Source: Perkinsus olseni
Taxonomy: Eukaryota > Perkinsozoa > Perkinsida > Perkinsidae
NCBI GenBank assembly: GCA_013115135.1
Contig: JABANP010000182.1
Location: 30,041 to 94,040, forward strand
Length of the DNA stretch: 64,000 nt
Direction of reading: 5' to 3'
The position numbers were made by a program, and so were the translations under genes. Below the pieces are notes generated by a model, which did not search any database, was not told the DNA's origin, and was given only the letters and a program-made list of their open reading frames with translations. Shown here piece after piece: positions 11,236 to 22,200 of this stretch (position 1 is its first letter; the number at the start of each line of letters is the position of its first letter).

Positions 11236-12324
11236 CGGCCTCCCAGGAGAAACGCCCTAAGAAAATCCGAACTTCGTGTGTTGGCGATCGCGGGCTCAGG
11301 TACAAGCACCAAACTACTGGAGGACCTCCTGCAAGAATATGCAGCGGGAAGGAAGCTGGCCAGCATAAGCAGTAGCACTCTGAAGACCTATTTGTGCGGC
11401 GCTCGTAACTATGCGAAGTTCTGCCACGCAATTGGCCGAGCTCCCTTCCCTCCCGAGTCCGAAGTCGTTAGCATCTGGCTGATCACCTTTCGGAGGGCTA
11501 CCACGGCAAAGAACTACCTCACGGGACTCAGGTTCTTCACGAAGGTTCTGCAGCCTAGCCACTCTACGGCCAGCGCACTCGAGACCGATGCCATCCAGGA
11601 CTCGCTGCATGTGCTCAAGCTGGTGACTCCGCCCCCGGAGAAGAAACTCGGGATACGCCTCTCGGTGGTTGCCATGATCCAGAGGCGAGTCGACAAATTA
11701 TGGGGCGTGGCAAGAGAGGGATCGAAGTATGAGATCAAGGCCGTCATAGAGGAGGGAAGGTTCGCCATCGCGGGGCTTGTGGCCTACACCTGCGCACTAC
11801 GAGTGGGGTCGGAGCTCCTCACTCTTTATGAGGAGCAAATATCATTCGACACGGAGGCCAGAACCTTCTCGATCCACCTACCGTATCGGAAGAACATCCG
11901 CGCCCCCGTCACGATAGAGAGGCCGTGCGTGTGCGCATCGGACCCTACTATCTGCGCGTATCACAGATTGATATTCCTGAGGAGACTCCTGTCTGAGGCG
12001 GATGGGGGACGGCTGAGGCAGAGTTTCGGGAGATGGTTCCCGTACACTTTGACGAAGTTCAACAAGAAGCTGCGGGACGTTCTGGGTGCGTTGGGAGTGC
12101 CCAATACCACCGCATATGCCTCCCATTCCTTCCGGCGTGGCAGCACTCAGGATATTACGTCAGGAGGAGGCAGGGCATCGCTCACACAGGTGCTTCGCCA
12201 CCAACAAGTGGCAAGCGCATCCTACCGGCAGTATCTGGACACGCGGGAGGCGGAAAAACTGGAGTTCGGCCAGCTAGTGGCAGCGATATGTGATGAAGGA
12301 GCCGTACAAGGCGCCAATGACTAG
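11236..12324 (+). CDS. tyrosine recombinase of the retrotransposon
   Basis: The open frame runs from a stop at 11233; no ATG precedes the conserved part, so the start is unknown (GTG at 11278 is only the frame's first alternative codon). Counting from 11278, residues 15-110 form the N-terminal core-binding domain. The catalytic domain shows the family tetrad: Arg175 in ALRVGSEL, His283 and Arg286 in SHSFRRGS, His308 in RHQQ, and Tyr316 or Tyr319 in SYRQYLDT. It would integrate the circular cDNA without target duplication. The missing ATG may mean readthrough or coupling to the upstream frame. It looks intact. Confidence 0.85.
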   Translation, partial: RPPRRNALRKSELRVLAIAGSGTSTKLLEDLLQEYAAGRKLASISSSTLKTYLCGARNYAKFCHAIGRAPFPPESEVVSIWLITFRRATTAKNYLTGLRFFTKVLQPSHSTASALETDAIQDSLHVLKLVTPPPEKKLGIRLSVVAMIQRRVDKLWGVAREGSKYEIKAVIEEGRFAIAGLVAYTCALRVGSELLTLYEEQISFDTEARTFSIHLPYRKNIRAPVTIERPCVCASDPTICAYHRLIFLRRLLSEADGGRLRQSFGRWFPYTLTKFNKKLRDVLGALGVPNTTAYASHSFRRGSTQDITSGGGRASLTQVLRHQQVASASYRQYLDTREAEKLEFGQLVAAICDEGAVQGAND

Positions 12325-12325
12325 A

Positions 12326-12383
12326 GGGGAAAATGCGATTGCACTGTCGGGCAAGGGAGGCAGAGTGCAAGTGCATTTTCCCC
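12326..12383 (+). repeat. stem-loop after the recombinase stop
   Basis: Arms 12326-12345 and 12364-12383 pair at 18 of 20 positions (GGGGAAAATGC...TTGCACT) around an 18-nt loop, starting two bases after the stop at 12324. Possible RNA 3'-end or replication signal of the element. Confidence 0.8.
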
Positions 12384-12651
12384 ACGAACTCATCACCTGT
12401 GGCGTTCGAGGAGTAATGGCGGATAAGTAGAGCCAGCTACGGCACGAGATAGCGCGAAAGAGAGAATGTTTTCCGATCGACTGCTCCTTGCCATCTTGCA
12501 GTTGCTCGAGCACAACTGAACCTTTCCTAGCGTTGGAATTAGCACAGCGCGAAATTCTTTCTCGTAAATCTGCGATATGCTTGTGTAACCTTTCTGACCT
12601 AGGCTTTTTGCGTTCGTCCCTCCTCGCCAGGCGACGCTATTTTGATGCAAT

Positions 12652-12696
12652 ATAATATTTTGGTGCGTGAGAAATTCTCACGCACCAAAATATTAT
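12652..12696. repeat. perfect palindrome, 22-bp arms, one central base
   Basis: 12652-12673 and 12675-12696 are exact reverse complements around A at 12674. It lies 270 bp beyond the retrotransposon stem-loop. Confidence 0.95.
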
Positions 12697-12859
12697 TTCT
12701 CACTGAGAATCATATCAGTATCTTCCTCCAAGTCCCTGTTACTGGCTGAAGCAAGGTTCTGTTGAGTCGAGAGGGAAATACTTTGTGTAGGGCGATCATA
12801 CCGTACGTCAGCCTTCGTTTTGAACCTCAACAAACCACTTATCCTGTAGTTGAGCTGCT

Positions 12860-13493
12860 ATGGCCAGACAGGCTACCTTGCTGCTTTTCGCGGCCCTTAC
12901 TCTCCCGGAAGCATCATCATCGTATCAGTCTGCTAGTAATTCGAGGAATGTGAGCCCCGATGTTCCCAGCAGGCTGAACATGACCTTCTACGACCATGAG
13001 ACACGGACAGAGGTAAAACATCTCCAGTGTTCATCGTTGTCGAGCCTGTTTTGCTCTGCGTCACTGCACGCTGAACCTCGACGTGCTAATGGCCCTGGCA
13101 GAGTGTGAATTTTTCGTAGACCGTAATAGGATACCTCGACCTTCCGGGATCTGAGAAACTCGTCGTTACTGACGTGGCACATGTGGAGTACAACAAGGGG
13201 TAATGCTTCGCAGTATAACTAACACGCATCGCCGTGACCTCAGGGAAGACGGCTGCCTCGAGTACACTGTAGTGGCTGATGAAGATGTGCTGAGAAAATA
13301 CAGCGCCCTCTTGGGAAGCGAATCGTTGACAAAGATCACAGCGAAGACCCCGCCCTCATTGAGAGCGCAAGCGATGCGCAAATTCGGCTCACAAATTCTG
13401 GGAGAATACGAAAAGGCTTCCTCCCGCGACGGTACCGGACTTCGCACCTCCGCAACCAACGTCCGCGATGCCAAAGACTGGGTAGAGGCATAG
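12860..13493 (+). CDS. secreted protein of unknown function, three exons
   Basis: Exons 12860-13012, 13120-13199 and 13244-13493 join in frame to 160 residues. Introns are 107 nt (acceptor TTTTTCGTAG) and 44 nt (GTAATG to CCTCAG). The signal peptide MARQATLLLFAALTLPEASS starts at the first ATG. The mature protein has one early NMT N-glycosylation sequon, acidic and basic helices, and exon 2 encodes YLDLPGSEKLVVTDVAHVEY. I do not recognise the family. The model rests on splice signals and frame consistency, not homology. Confidence 0.65.
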
Positions 13494-16400
13494 GGCTTAG
13501 AAGACGCCTTCTGTTTGCTTGCTGTCTTCTCAGAGTGCTCATTATAGGATCTTCTTAAGCAGGCCAGAGGCCGACAAAGCTTGGCGGCTCACAGCTCTGA
13601 AGGCACGGCTGACTGCGGCTGACAGAAGAGACTGCTCGTAAGCTGAGCGATACAAGACTCCTATTACAGCTCAATTCGCTCTGTTGATCTCCTGATTCCT
13701 AAGTTCGAAAAACCTAGACCATCCAGGCTCTTCCGAAGATCGCTAGTCCGGTGAAGTCTCCTTCGGTAGCGCTAGCCTCGGACCTAGATCGTATTATTGT
13801 GATTCGGTAAAAGTTTATATAATACCAATACATACAATTGTATTATACAAATGAGGTAGTACACGATGTAGGCTCATCCGTATTCGGCGGTGTAGGCTGT
13901 TGGCCTCGAAGCGCATACAGCTGATTGAGTCAGCCTGATTCCCGTCAGAGGGGCTCGCAAATGGGAACTTTCGTCAGCCGCAAAAGTACCTCGAAATTAT
14001 TGCGCTTCGTAGCTGCTCTTACTCGGAGTTGTTCACTTCGAGTAGGAGGCTAACGCGTAGTTCACGCTACCCCCGCTACGCAAGCCAACGGGTTGTCGCG
14101 GCCGTTCCGGGTTCCCTTTTTTTATCAGTGCAACTAGCACTCCTTTGCTCGAATTCTCGGTTTTCTTCGTAGGTTCGTCAAGCCGAAGTTCAGTGTGGAC
14201 AGGCTACAGGAACTACTCACCCGCAGCGTGCAAATCTTGCCGCAGACCTCCAGTAGGGATTTTTGAGATGTGATTCGAATAAATGAACGCGCATGTGGAA
14301 AATTCGAACAACAAATGTCGGACGCGAGACTCCATACAAATAAGTAGAAATTTGGATTCGAGTCTCTCGAGAGCAAGGACTGGGTCATGGCGGTGATCAC
14401 ATCAAGCCGCTCTCCAGCGTTGCTGGTAGATGTGAACGTGCCAATGCCTCAAGCTTCTTATGTGTCGAGAAAATTGTATACAACTGTCTTTTGGTTACAC
14501 ATATCTTGTCCACACCCGAAGTGGCACATTCCTCTCTTTGTCAGAACATGAATGGATGTTGCCTTACCGCCAGCTGCAGGCTTACAGTGACTATATCTCA
14601 CCGCCTGGCAGTTCTAGGAGTGAAACTGATGTCTGGCCGGGGACACTCTCCGAAGTCTTAAGTTTAACCTGTGCCCCTCTGTTCGAAATACCCATCCCTA
14701 ATACTGTCCACTGGCTCACGAGGGAGACTCTGAAGGCCTCTCCATAGCAACCAGTTGATCCAAACCACATCAGAGAAGGATTTCTGGAGTGCAGTAGATG
14801 CCCAGACTATCGTACACTGTATTAACAACTACACCGATCTTTTACGAGCACTGCTCCTCTCTGAAGCAATTTCATCTCGTGTTGCTGGTGTCTGTTCTCT
14901 CGACTGTTGTGCTCAGATTTGGTGTTGTTCTGTTGCCGAGAACATTTGTTGCGCGTTTATGTAATCCCGGGCTCGGTATCAACGAGGGCACTTCGGCAGT
15001 TTCTAGGACAGGGGTTCTCCCACAAAAAAGCAGGAGCGTGTTGAACCATCCAACTCTTGTCTGTGGCGCTGTGCATGGCCCTATCGCTTAAAGCTAAGAG
15101 CTTGGGTCGCCCAAATTGGGGGGAGCGTCTGGACCGATGACTCGCTTCGAAGTATCGAGTAGAACACAAAATATTCGCAACCAGTAGTCTCGGAGTCAGC
15201 CTGAGGCCCCCCACTGCCAGTGGGCCACTTTCAGTACTACAGTAGTACTACTACTACCTACGCCGCAGGCCCTGCGGTAGTGGTTCAACCACTCGCAATC
15301 GCCGCTCACTCGAATCGGCGCAACCACTGTGGTTGCGCCGATTCGAGTGGGAGCGGCGAATTTTCCGTCGAAGCTCGAAGCTCGGGGAGCCAGTTCTGAA
15401 GCCGAAGCGCCTGGCCTCCAGCACCGGTGCGAACTCCCGTGTGAAAACTTCGACGTATATGAGCAATCGTTTCGTGCAAACTCCAAGGCCGCTGGCGGTT
15501 TTTTTATCCACTTAGATAAACACAACAGAACACATTGAAAGCGTCAACTGGCCGCTACGCTATTGGGCCTCTTGAAAGCATCTCTTATCTCATCTTCGGC
15601 TCGCCGCTCCCACACACCCTCGGCACCACTGGCACGTATCAAGGCAGCCATGTCAACTCGGGGGCGCTTACCTGACCATGCGCAAGATAGGAATTGAGCC
15701 CACGTGACATGTGAGTTTATGGTAACGGTCACGGCTCAGTTAAACTGCCACCGATGTGCTCAGCTATTGCGTGCGTTATGCACAAACCGATGTAACGTAA
15801 TCACCGGAGGTGCTATGGGAACAAAAAGCCTTGCAAAGCAGTAAGTGCCGCAACCCTGCATCAGAATGCAGCCCGCAAAGCTCACTTCGGTCCTCAATCG
15901 GTGCGCGTATTGTCCGAGCCCTCCGCTGATTCACGACTTGTGTTGTCTTCTGAGAGCTGCCTGCTGTTGTCGAGGAGCTGTTGTCGTTAAACAACTCTGC
16001 AAATTCAACCTGCCCACAACCTCGAGTGGCTCGGATTCAGTGCGGAAGGAGCTAGCCTTGCCTCCAAGGGATGCTTGTAGCCCTCCTTGTCCCTTTCAGA
16101 GAAGGGAGCATTCACTCGCTCATAAAAGGTGCCTTCGACATCAACAATTCGCTGGAGATTTCGACGCTGACAACCGGAAATCGAATGCGACCACGGGCGC
16201 GACGACTCACCATATCGTCTCTTTTGATGTTCCTCGTCTGTGCTATCTGCTCTCCATGGCTTATCTCGTATCTGAGTCGGCAAAAACAGATAACTCAACA
16301 CGTTTTTAGCACATCTGCACTGGTAGTGGTTTCGTCGGTTAACGAACATTCCAAATCAATTGTTCGGACGTTTTAGCCCACTTATCGAGCAACGTTTATG

Positions 16401-16603
16401 CGAGATGCGGCGAAAGTGCATAAAATGAATTGCGACTGCACAACAAGTTTCGAGCAGACAAGCGGAAAAACATTATCCGGGAGCTGACGAAGCGGTAAGG
16501 GGCTCAGGGCTAGGAGAGGAACGACGAGCGGGATAGGGTTCCTCGATAAACAGAAGAAGGAAATCATTGGACCAACCCGGGACATGTCTGTGGTCCGAGA
16601 TGA
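13494..16603. other. long stretch without a confident gene
   Basis: A possible C-terminal exon lies at 14180-14267: acceptor CTTCGTAG, then FVKPKFSVDRLQELLTRSVQ and a stop, with no identifiable upstream exons. The 154-codon plus frame at 15845 and the 114-codon minus frame at 16005 overlap and lack domains. A dense cluster of one-base-centre palindromes occupies 15210-15357. Confidence 0.45.
15210..15357. repeat. cluster of one-base-centre palindromes
   Basis: In order: CCCACTG-C-CAGTGGG (15210-15224); a perfect 22-bp u1-7/rc(u)/u2-8 unit with u = GTACTACT (15234-15255); a degenerate unit with u = GCCTGCGG (15256-15277); AGTGGTT-C-AACCACT (15279-15293); and a perfect palindrome with 21-bp arms at 15307-15327 and 15329-15349 around T15328, extended imperfectly to 15301-15357. 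Confidence 0.9.
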
Positions 16604-17382
16604 ATGAGCAAACAGTTCGTAATGCCCTGTATGAGCTCGTTCAAGCTCCTTTGCGCCGGACTGCTCTTGTGGGCTGTTCACGCTCTAAGAAGCCCCCCAA
16701 GGAAGAGCAGCCCCGTAGAGCTCGATCCTTCCCAGCTTCAATACAGATGCTCACTCCCAACTGACAGCTTGGGTGAACGGAAAGTAGAAGGATCAGCTAG
16801 CTTCGTTGCTGTGCATCGCACCGCCGATGGGAAGGAGGTAGGACGCCAAGAGGGAACCTTCCCGCCTTCCTGGTTGTGCCAACTTCAGAGCGTCCTTGGG
16901 GTCATCGAATATGCCCTTCTGAGCGCAGCAACCCGAGGAAGGTGGGTTTACGTTGAAGGGGTGAAAGTGAAGGATGCGGAGTGGCAAAGCAAGGGACTCG
17001 AGACAGAGATCCTCACACGCTTGCTCGCTTACGTAATGCAGCAGCCTCAGTTGTGTTTACTCACGACGATTCTCAGATGAAACAGGCTAAGCCTCAAGTT
17101 CTAGGCGCCTTTGTGCTGGTACAGCCCCACAGTAGAGAGGAGGGGGTGTTCAAGTCCGTTGGCTTCAGACGCACAGGTCGGCACTCGGGTCCCCGTTCTG
17201 GTTCGATGGGCTTTCTCCTGCGGATCATCTCAGGTGAATCGAGTCCCTTCGAGGCGTATGCCTTCCTCTTCACTTCAACGGCAGCCGCTAGCTTACCGGC
17301 GGACCTGCCCCCGATAGATATGCGACTACCGGTGACGAATGATGGCGACGTGATAGAAGTTTATGAGGACATCTTCGGATAG
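16604..17382 (+). CDS. GNAT-like secreted or membrane protein, copy 2
   Basis: Exons 16604-17032 and 17077-17382 (intron 44 nt, GTAATG to TTCTCAG, phase 0) encode 244 residues. ATGs at 16622 or 16631 would put the hydrophobic segment FKLLCAGLLLWAVHAL closest to the N terminus as a signal peptide. It aligns with the gene at 4276 along its length, including the intron after LLAY. GNAT-like features are WVYVEGVKVKDAEWQSKG (motif A region) and EEGVFKSVGFRRTG (motif B region). PADLPPIDMRLPVTND near the C terminus matches PIDLPLIDMQLPFTND in the copy. Substrate unknown; an acyltransferase role is inferred. Confidence 0.75.
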
Positions 17383-17946
17383 TTTTTACGAGCGAAACGT
17401 TTGGAAAGTTCCCCATGACTACGATGTTGGTTGTTGTCGCTAAGAGCTCATTTTTAAGTTCAAAGTGAACACCATGACCAGCGGTACGTGGGAGGCCCCC
17501 ATTTGATATTCGCCGAGAAAAAAAGAAAAACAGACAAAACAGCAGCTCGGGCCAACGCTGAAGGACCGCCCGAAAACAGCAGCCCGGAGGAAGGCGGCGA
17601 GGATGGGGGAAGATGCAGCAGAAGACGGTCGAAGCCCTTTGAGCAGGAAGACGCGATGATTGCTCGTAATTAAGGACAGTTTCAATCGACTAGCCGTACG
17701 ATCCACTTCCGTCAGCACGATGAAAAAATTTGCGTGAAGTAGTAAAAATGTAGGGTTTGGGTTGTTCCAATCGATATGCACATGACTAGAGTATCTCAGC
17801 GTATACTGAGTCTTCCAGTCTGAAATCTCTAGTGCGATAATAATCATCGATGCCTTTATGACGTTTGGCATGACAGGCTGCTCTCATCAAAGCGCCTTCA
17901 CCGAGCCCGAGGGCGTGTCATCACTCTGACCCCCGTGAAGACTCAC
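17383..17946. other. no confident gene; piece similar to the repeat array
   Basis: Positions about 17590-17660 are similar, on the opposite strand, to about 30545-30606 and 46805-46866 (GGGGAAGATGCAG, then GGTCGA and GAGCAGGAAGACG). This may be a diverged copy of the same repeat or a shared coding block. It may also hold downstream exons of the minus-strand gene that starts at 18663. Confidence 0.4.
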
Positions 17947-18663
17947 CGCTCGAGCTCCTGCTGTGCCAATCGTTGCTTGGAGGCATCCGAATCATCCAGC
18001 AGGCGTTGTACCATATCTTCACGCTCCGCGAGGAACTGGTCGTATCTACAGCGTGACGGATGGCGGCTCGACAGACCCTCCCCTTCCCTACTCGGGCGTG
18101 CCACTGCAGTCGAACTTTGACTTGTTCATGACTTCGTAAACTTTCCGACGAGTCTGCGTAACCCTCTCTGTCACCAAATCAACCGAGCTCGAGAACCTGA
18201 AGTCACCACTTGCTCACTCGAGCCCTCTAGCATTTCCTCAACTCACTTCATCTGCCCTCGTTCAATAAGTCTGCCACAGATGCCTGTGCCTCCAACGGAG
18301 GCTCGGCACGTTATCCGAGAGGACAGACAGAAGACTCGATGAAGGCAGCTTTCACAGTACCTATAACCAGAACATATAGAGACCTACAACTCCCATGCGA
18401 GATTTATCGAAAACGACTTCTCCAACCTCTCGGAGCGAGAGAATACCGATGAAGAATTCAGTGTCGGCCTGCTGACGACAAGCGACGTATCCGAGTAAAT
18501 GCTCTTGACAGTGCGGTCCGTCGCCAACTAGTTCCTCATCCCCCCTCCCAACTCACGCATGGCCGCAAGGTGCCGTGTAGAAGCCTGTGCCGCTACTGCG
18601 ATCACTGATAGCAGTGCAGTTACAGCAGACAGCAGTGTGCAGCAAGTCGGACACTTGCGCCAT
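17947..18663 (-). CDS. putative zinc-finger / coiled-coil protein (partial model)
   Basis: A minus-strand start at 18663 opens a 107-nt exon (to 18557) with CCNC and PCGHA spaced like the first half of a RING finger, ending at a GTGAGT donor. Further downstream two exons look coding: one ending at 18122 (VTERVTQTRRKVYEVMNK) and one at 17947-18045 (YDQFLAEREDMVQRLLDD, then SKQRLAQQELER), both coiled-coil-like and in phase with each other. The linking exon, which could supply CQEHLLGYVAC, is not in phase by the obvious sites, so the gene may be broken or my model incomplete. Confidence 0.4.
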
Positions 18664-19252
18664 TAAAACTGTTAAAGAGAAAACCAGGCGCTTCGCTCCG
18701 CTAGAACTCGAACATGTTCGAGATAATAGAAACACTCTCAATGCCCACTGGAGCCAAAACACTCATCGTGGGTGATGTTGGGAACGTCAGCGAAGTACCT
18801 AGGCAAAGACATATTGCCATGAAATCTGTCCCAAAAATTCTCATCCAATTTCAAAAGCAAGTTTCTCCTAAGTGGCTGGGCGTTCGACTACGAGATCTTG
18901 AGGGTAGTTCGAAAATATGTAAACAAAAAAATATTTCCAAAATATTTACAGACCATTTCCAAAAATTTTCGAAATATTTCCGGAATTTCATTTTCGAAAC
19001 ACATCGAAATTCATTATGATAATAGATGTAACGACTTCCGTTTCGATGTTCGATGTGAACTCCCCACAGCGGTTCGCGGAAAGTTCTCACTGTCAAACTC
19101 GCGGACTCTCAGTGACAACGACAGCAGCAGTTGAGCCAACGGCACTCGATAAAACACGCAGCGGTCGAAGCACCACGAGAATTCCAGTCACAGTATAAGC
19201 GAGACGCTGGATGACGCCGAAGAGCCTCACTGCTGGTTATTGAGGGCTAAGC
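18664..19252. other. intergenic, AT-rich patch
   Basis: No supported gene. 18900-19020 is AT-rich with repeated AAATATTT-type words, between two minus-strand genes; it is a plausible promoter/3'-flank interval. Confidence 0.4.
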
Positions 19253-22200
19253 TTACTTCTCCAGCCTCCTCCGAGCTTCCTTCGAGATATTGTAAAGCAC
19301 ATCAGATTCAATGAGCAAAGTGTTCTCTCCAAGAGTCGTCGGCGGGCTGCCTCGATGCCACTGGGAGGCGGCCATACCCGACAGGGCGTAGCATGTATGA
19401 TAATAGTCGCAGTTCCTAAGGAATCCCAAAGTCATTCTCGACTAGCCTGCGGACAGTCTCACTTCCCCGGTTTGTCTCGAAACCCTCCCCTTTCCCTCTC
19501 CTGGCAGGCCAAGAGCAGATACATCTGCAAGGGCTCGGGGGCACACCAAGCCTTCTCTTCCTGAGACAGCACTAACGACTAACCGATCAATCGATCGAAG
19601 AGAGCAACTTACCTGCGGGATGTGCAGTAGTGAGCGTAATATCGACAACGAGCCGTACTGCCAGTAGGAGTAGCAGCTGTCAACTAGCTTGTTCGCTCGG
19701 CCATTGAACCCACCTGATGAAAGCAGCACACCCTGATAATTTTTGGTAAAATTGCAGAATTGTAAAATGTGTTGTGTATTATTGGCGTGATGACAGCAGC
19801 CCGAAGCGGCCTTTGCGCTGAAGGACGTGGCGATTATACCATGTACAGCACGATGTATAAGGAAAGCTTACATCGATACATTTTTTGGACCGGAGTGTAG
19901 CACTCCGGGATGCAGACTACCAGGCACGATCAACCGCTAGGCGGCCTCTACGAGATCATCCGAGAACCCCTCCAAGTCCCACCTTCGAATGCCAGCTGTC
20001 TCTGACACACCCATCTAGCCATCCTCTCGAGGTTCAAGGCCTCCTCAGCCTTGCCGAGCATAGTAGCAGCGGCCAGACCACAGAAGGCGTAGCTGAGAGC
20101 ATGTCATCCGACCACATGGATAAGCAGCCGCCTCCTGTACCCGCCATGTGCTTCGAGCCCAGGCTCTCCGGCTATGCCACCCTCCCATGTCTGGCAGCGG
20201 TGAATGTATCCCACTACACCTAAAACACGACCTCCATTCACACGTAAAGTCATACAATAGATGCGCAACTTTCAAGGCCACAGGATCCAGAGGTGGGGCC
20301 CAGAGCCCTCATCCGGCAGGCGCGAGCTCTCGCAATAATGAACCCAGAGGTATCCGAGATTCAATGATAGGACTCGAAAGAAATGCCACCGCCAGTATGC
20401 CGAAATATGAAACCGCTACTGTGCCCAACGCGCGCGGGACCTTCCGAGGCAGCCCACCTTCCTCCAGCTCCGGGGTGATCATCTTCAGCATGCTCGCAAC
20501 TGCTATTGCACAGTAGCAGCCCCGCATATCCGTTTCACCGTTCTGATGAACTCTGAAACCTCCAGTGGATCGATCCTTCATTGATATTAAAAATCTGTAC
20601 CTGAGCATACACTTGAATGTTGGCGAAGTGCCCTAAGCAAAACCTGGAGAAAGATATCTAAATGTGCCGATTGCTTTATCAGATGTAATAATGTTGTTGT
20701 CTTATGCAAAGACTTGTCTCTGTGGAGATTGAATTCGTTACCTCTCTCAAAACCCCCAGCACTTTCAACTCGAAAGCGGGAGCCAATTAAGAGAACTGAG
20801 GGAGAAAGTATTATTTTTTACAAGACGCTCGTGTTAGGCGTGCTTAAGATATTTTTAGCCTCCGCCGTCTAAGGAACGCCAGCGTTCGTAGATGAACTCA
20901 ACACGAGCATGCCGGACATATCGCTGAGAAGTTTTCACGAACTCTGGTATCCGACGGGCAACCCCGCACTCGATCCACTCTTACTGAGATACGATATGTA
21001 GCTGAGCTATCATAGCTCCTCACGAATCTCACTCACGATAGCTTCGCAGAATCTGCGAAGCTATCGTGAGTGCGACGCATCTGCGACGCAGATGGTCTTC
21101 GTCTGCGAACTCCTCGAAGGTAATGTATTCTGGACCAGGATTTTTGGCCTAGGCTCGTCAAGCTTTCGGGCTCAAAACTTAAACTACGACGCTCCGCTCG
21201 GTTGGCTCTCCACCTCAGCCTGAGGTCCTCAGGGTTTATGACGAAGATGGCTTTCAACAGTTCGCGCATGAACTTTTCACTCCGCGGGTGGTTGGCGTTC
21301 ACAGCTCTGGACAATCTCATGATTACGTGGAAGATGTCCAGCTTCACACTGACCCCTTCGGCACCCAGTGCCTCTGGTGATGAAATTATTCTTGTCTCTT
21401 GCCTCCGTTCTGCAGCAGTTCCTGTCGACGTACAGCACTAACGGTGCATTAAACCATAAGCGACTGTGGCTGCAACAGCCAGCGCCGCGTCCTTCATACT
21501 GGCGTCGATAGCTGACAGTTCCATGTCTAGCAAGTCTTCGAAGATACCACTTGATATGAAGAGCATCCCTAACTCGATGTCGTCATGCACAAGCTGGAAC
21601 CCTAGATCAACATGAAGCCTCTGCAGGGCAATCAGCGGCTAGTGAGTTTTTTGAAGTCAGATCCTCAATCAAGCAGACTCCACCAGTCATCCCTCCCTCT
21701 CCTCACGACCATAACCCGAGGGGCAGGAGAAGGACGTACGGGCTCTCGAAGAGGAGGTAAAGGATTTCGAACCACTCCTGTAGATCCTGCTCGAGGGACG
21801 CCTTGAACTTCCACAGGCGCGATGTCTGATCAGTCAAACCGCCGGCGTCCGCGGGAACTCGGGACCACCGTTCACAGAGGGAAGATCAACATATTTCGAA
21901 CCGTTCGCCAGAGAAGTCTGTGGGGCAGTCGTACCAGTACACTGGCTAACGAAGTTGCATGCCCATTGAAGTCTTCCGCAAAACTGGTTCATCATCCTCG
22001 TCCAAACGGAGCAGCCTCAGCCTTATGCGATTCGCTGAGATATCAAGGGATGCCTATCGCCAACCGAGCGATAGGGAACTAAACTGATAGGGGATATGTA
22101 AGACTATTGAAACACGAGCATTAAGTGACGGCTGCCTTCGTCACATTCAGTATAGCAAGCATCCCGCGCGGGGCGCATCCAGACCTCCCTTCACAAGAAA

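Larger units (their letters stand above)
7250..12384 (+). mobile_element. tyrosine-recombinase retrotransposon (DIRS/Ngaro type)
   Basis: One strand carries gag (7310-8644), reverse transcriptase plus RNase H (8675-10900, in three frames) and a tyrosine recombinase (to 12324), the gene order of Ngaro/DIRS-like elements. No integrase, protease or long terminal repeat was seen. The third frame stops two bases before a stem-loop (12326-12383). The region is more GC-rich and intron-free than its surroundings. The ends are approximate: the left limit is set at the TATA-like box and the right limit at the stem-loop. DIRS terminal or split direct repeats could not be recognised by eye. Confidence 0.85.

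Noticed and set aside
12652..12696. transcription terminator or microRNA precursor
   Set aside because: A one-base centre gives no normal hairpin loop and there is no gene-end context or family of conserved arms.
15845..16309. 154-codon plus frame and the overlapping 114-codon minus frame
   Set aside because: Cys-rich by composition only, no spacing pattern or homologue; mutual overlap without splice support.
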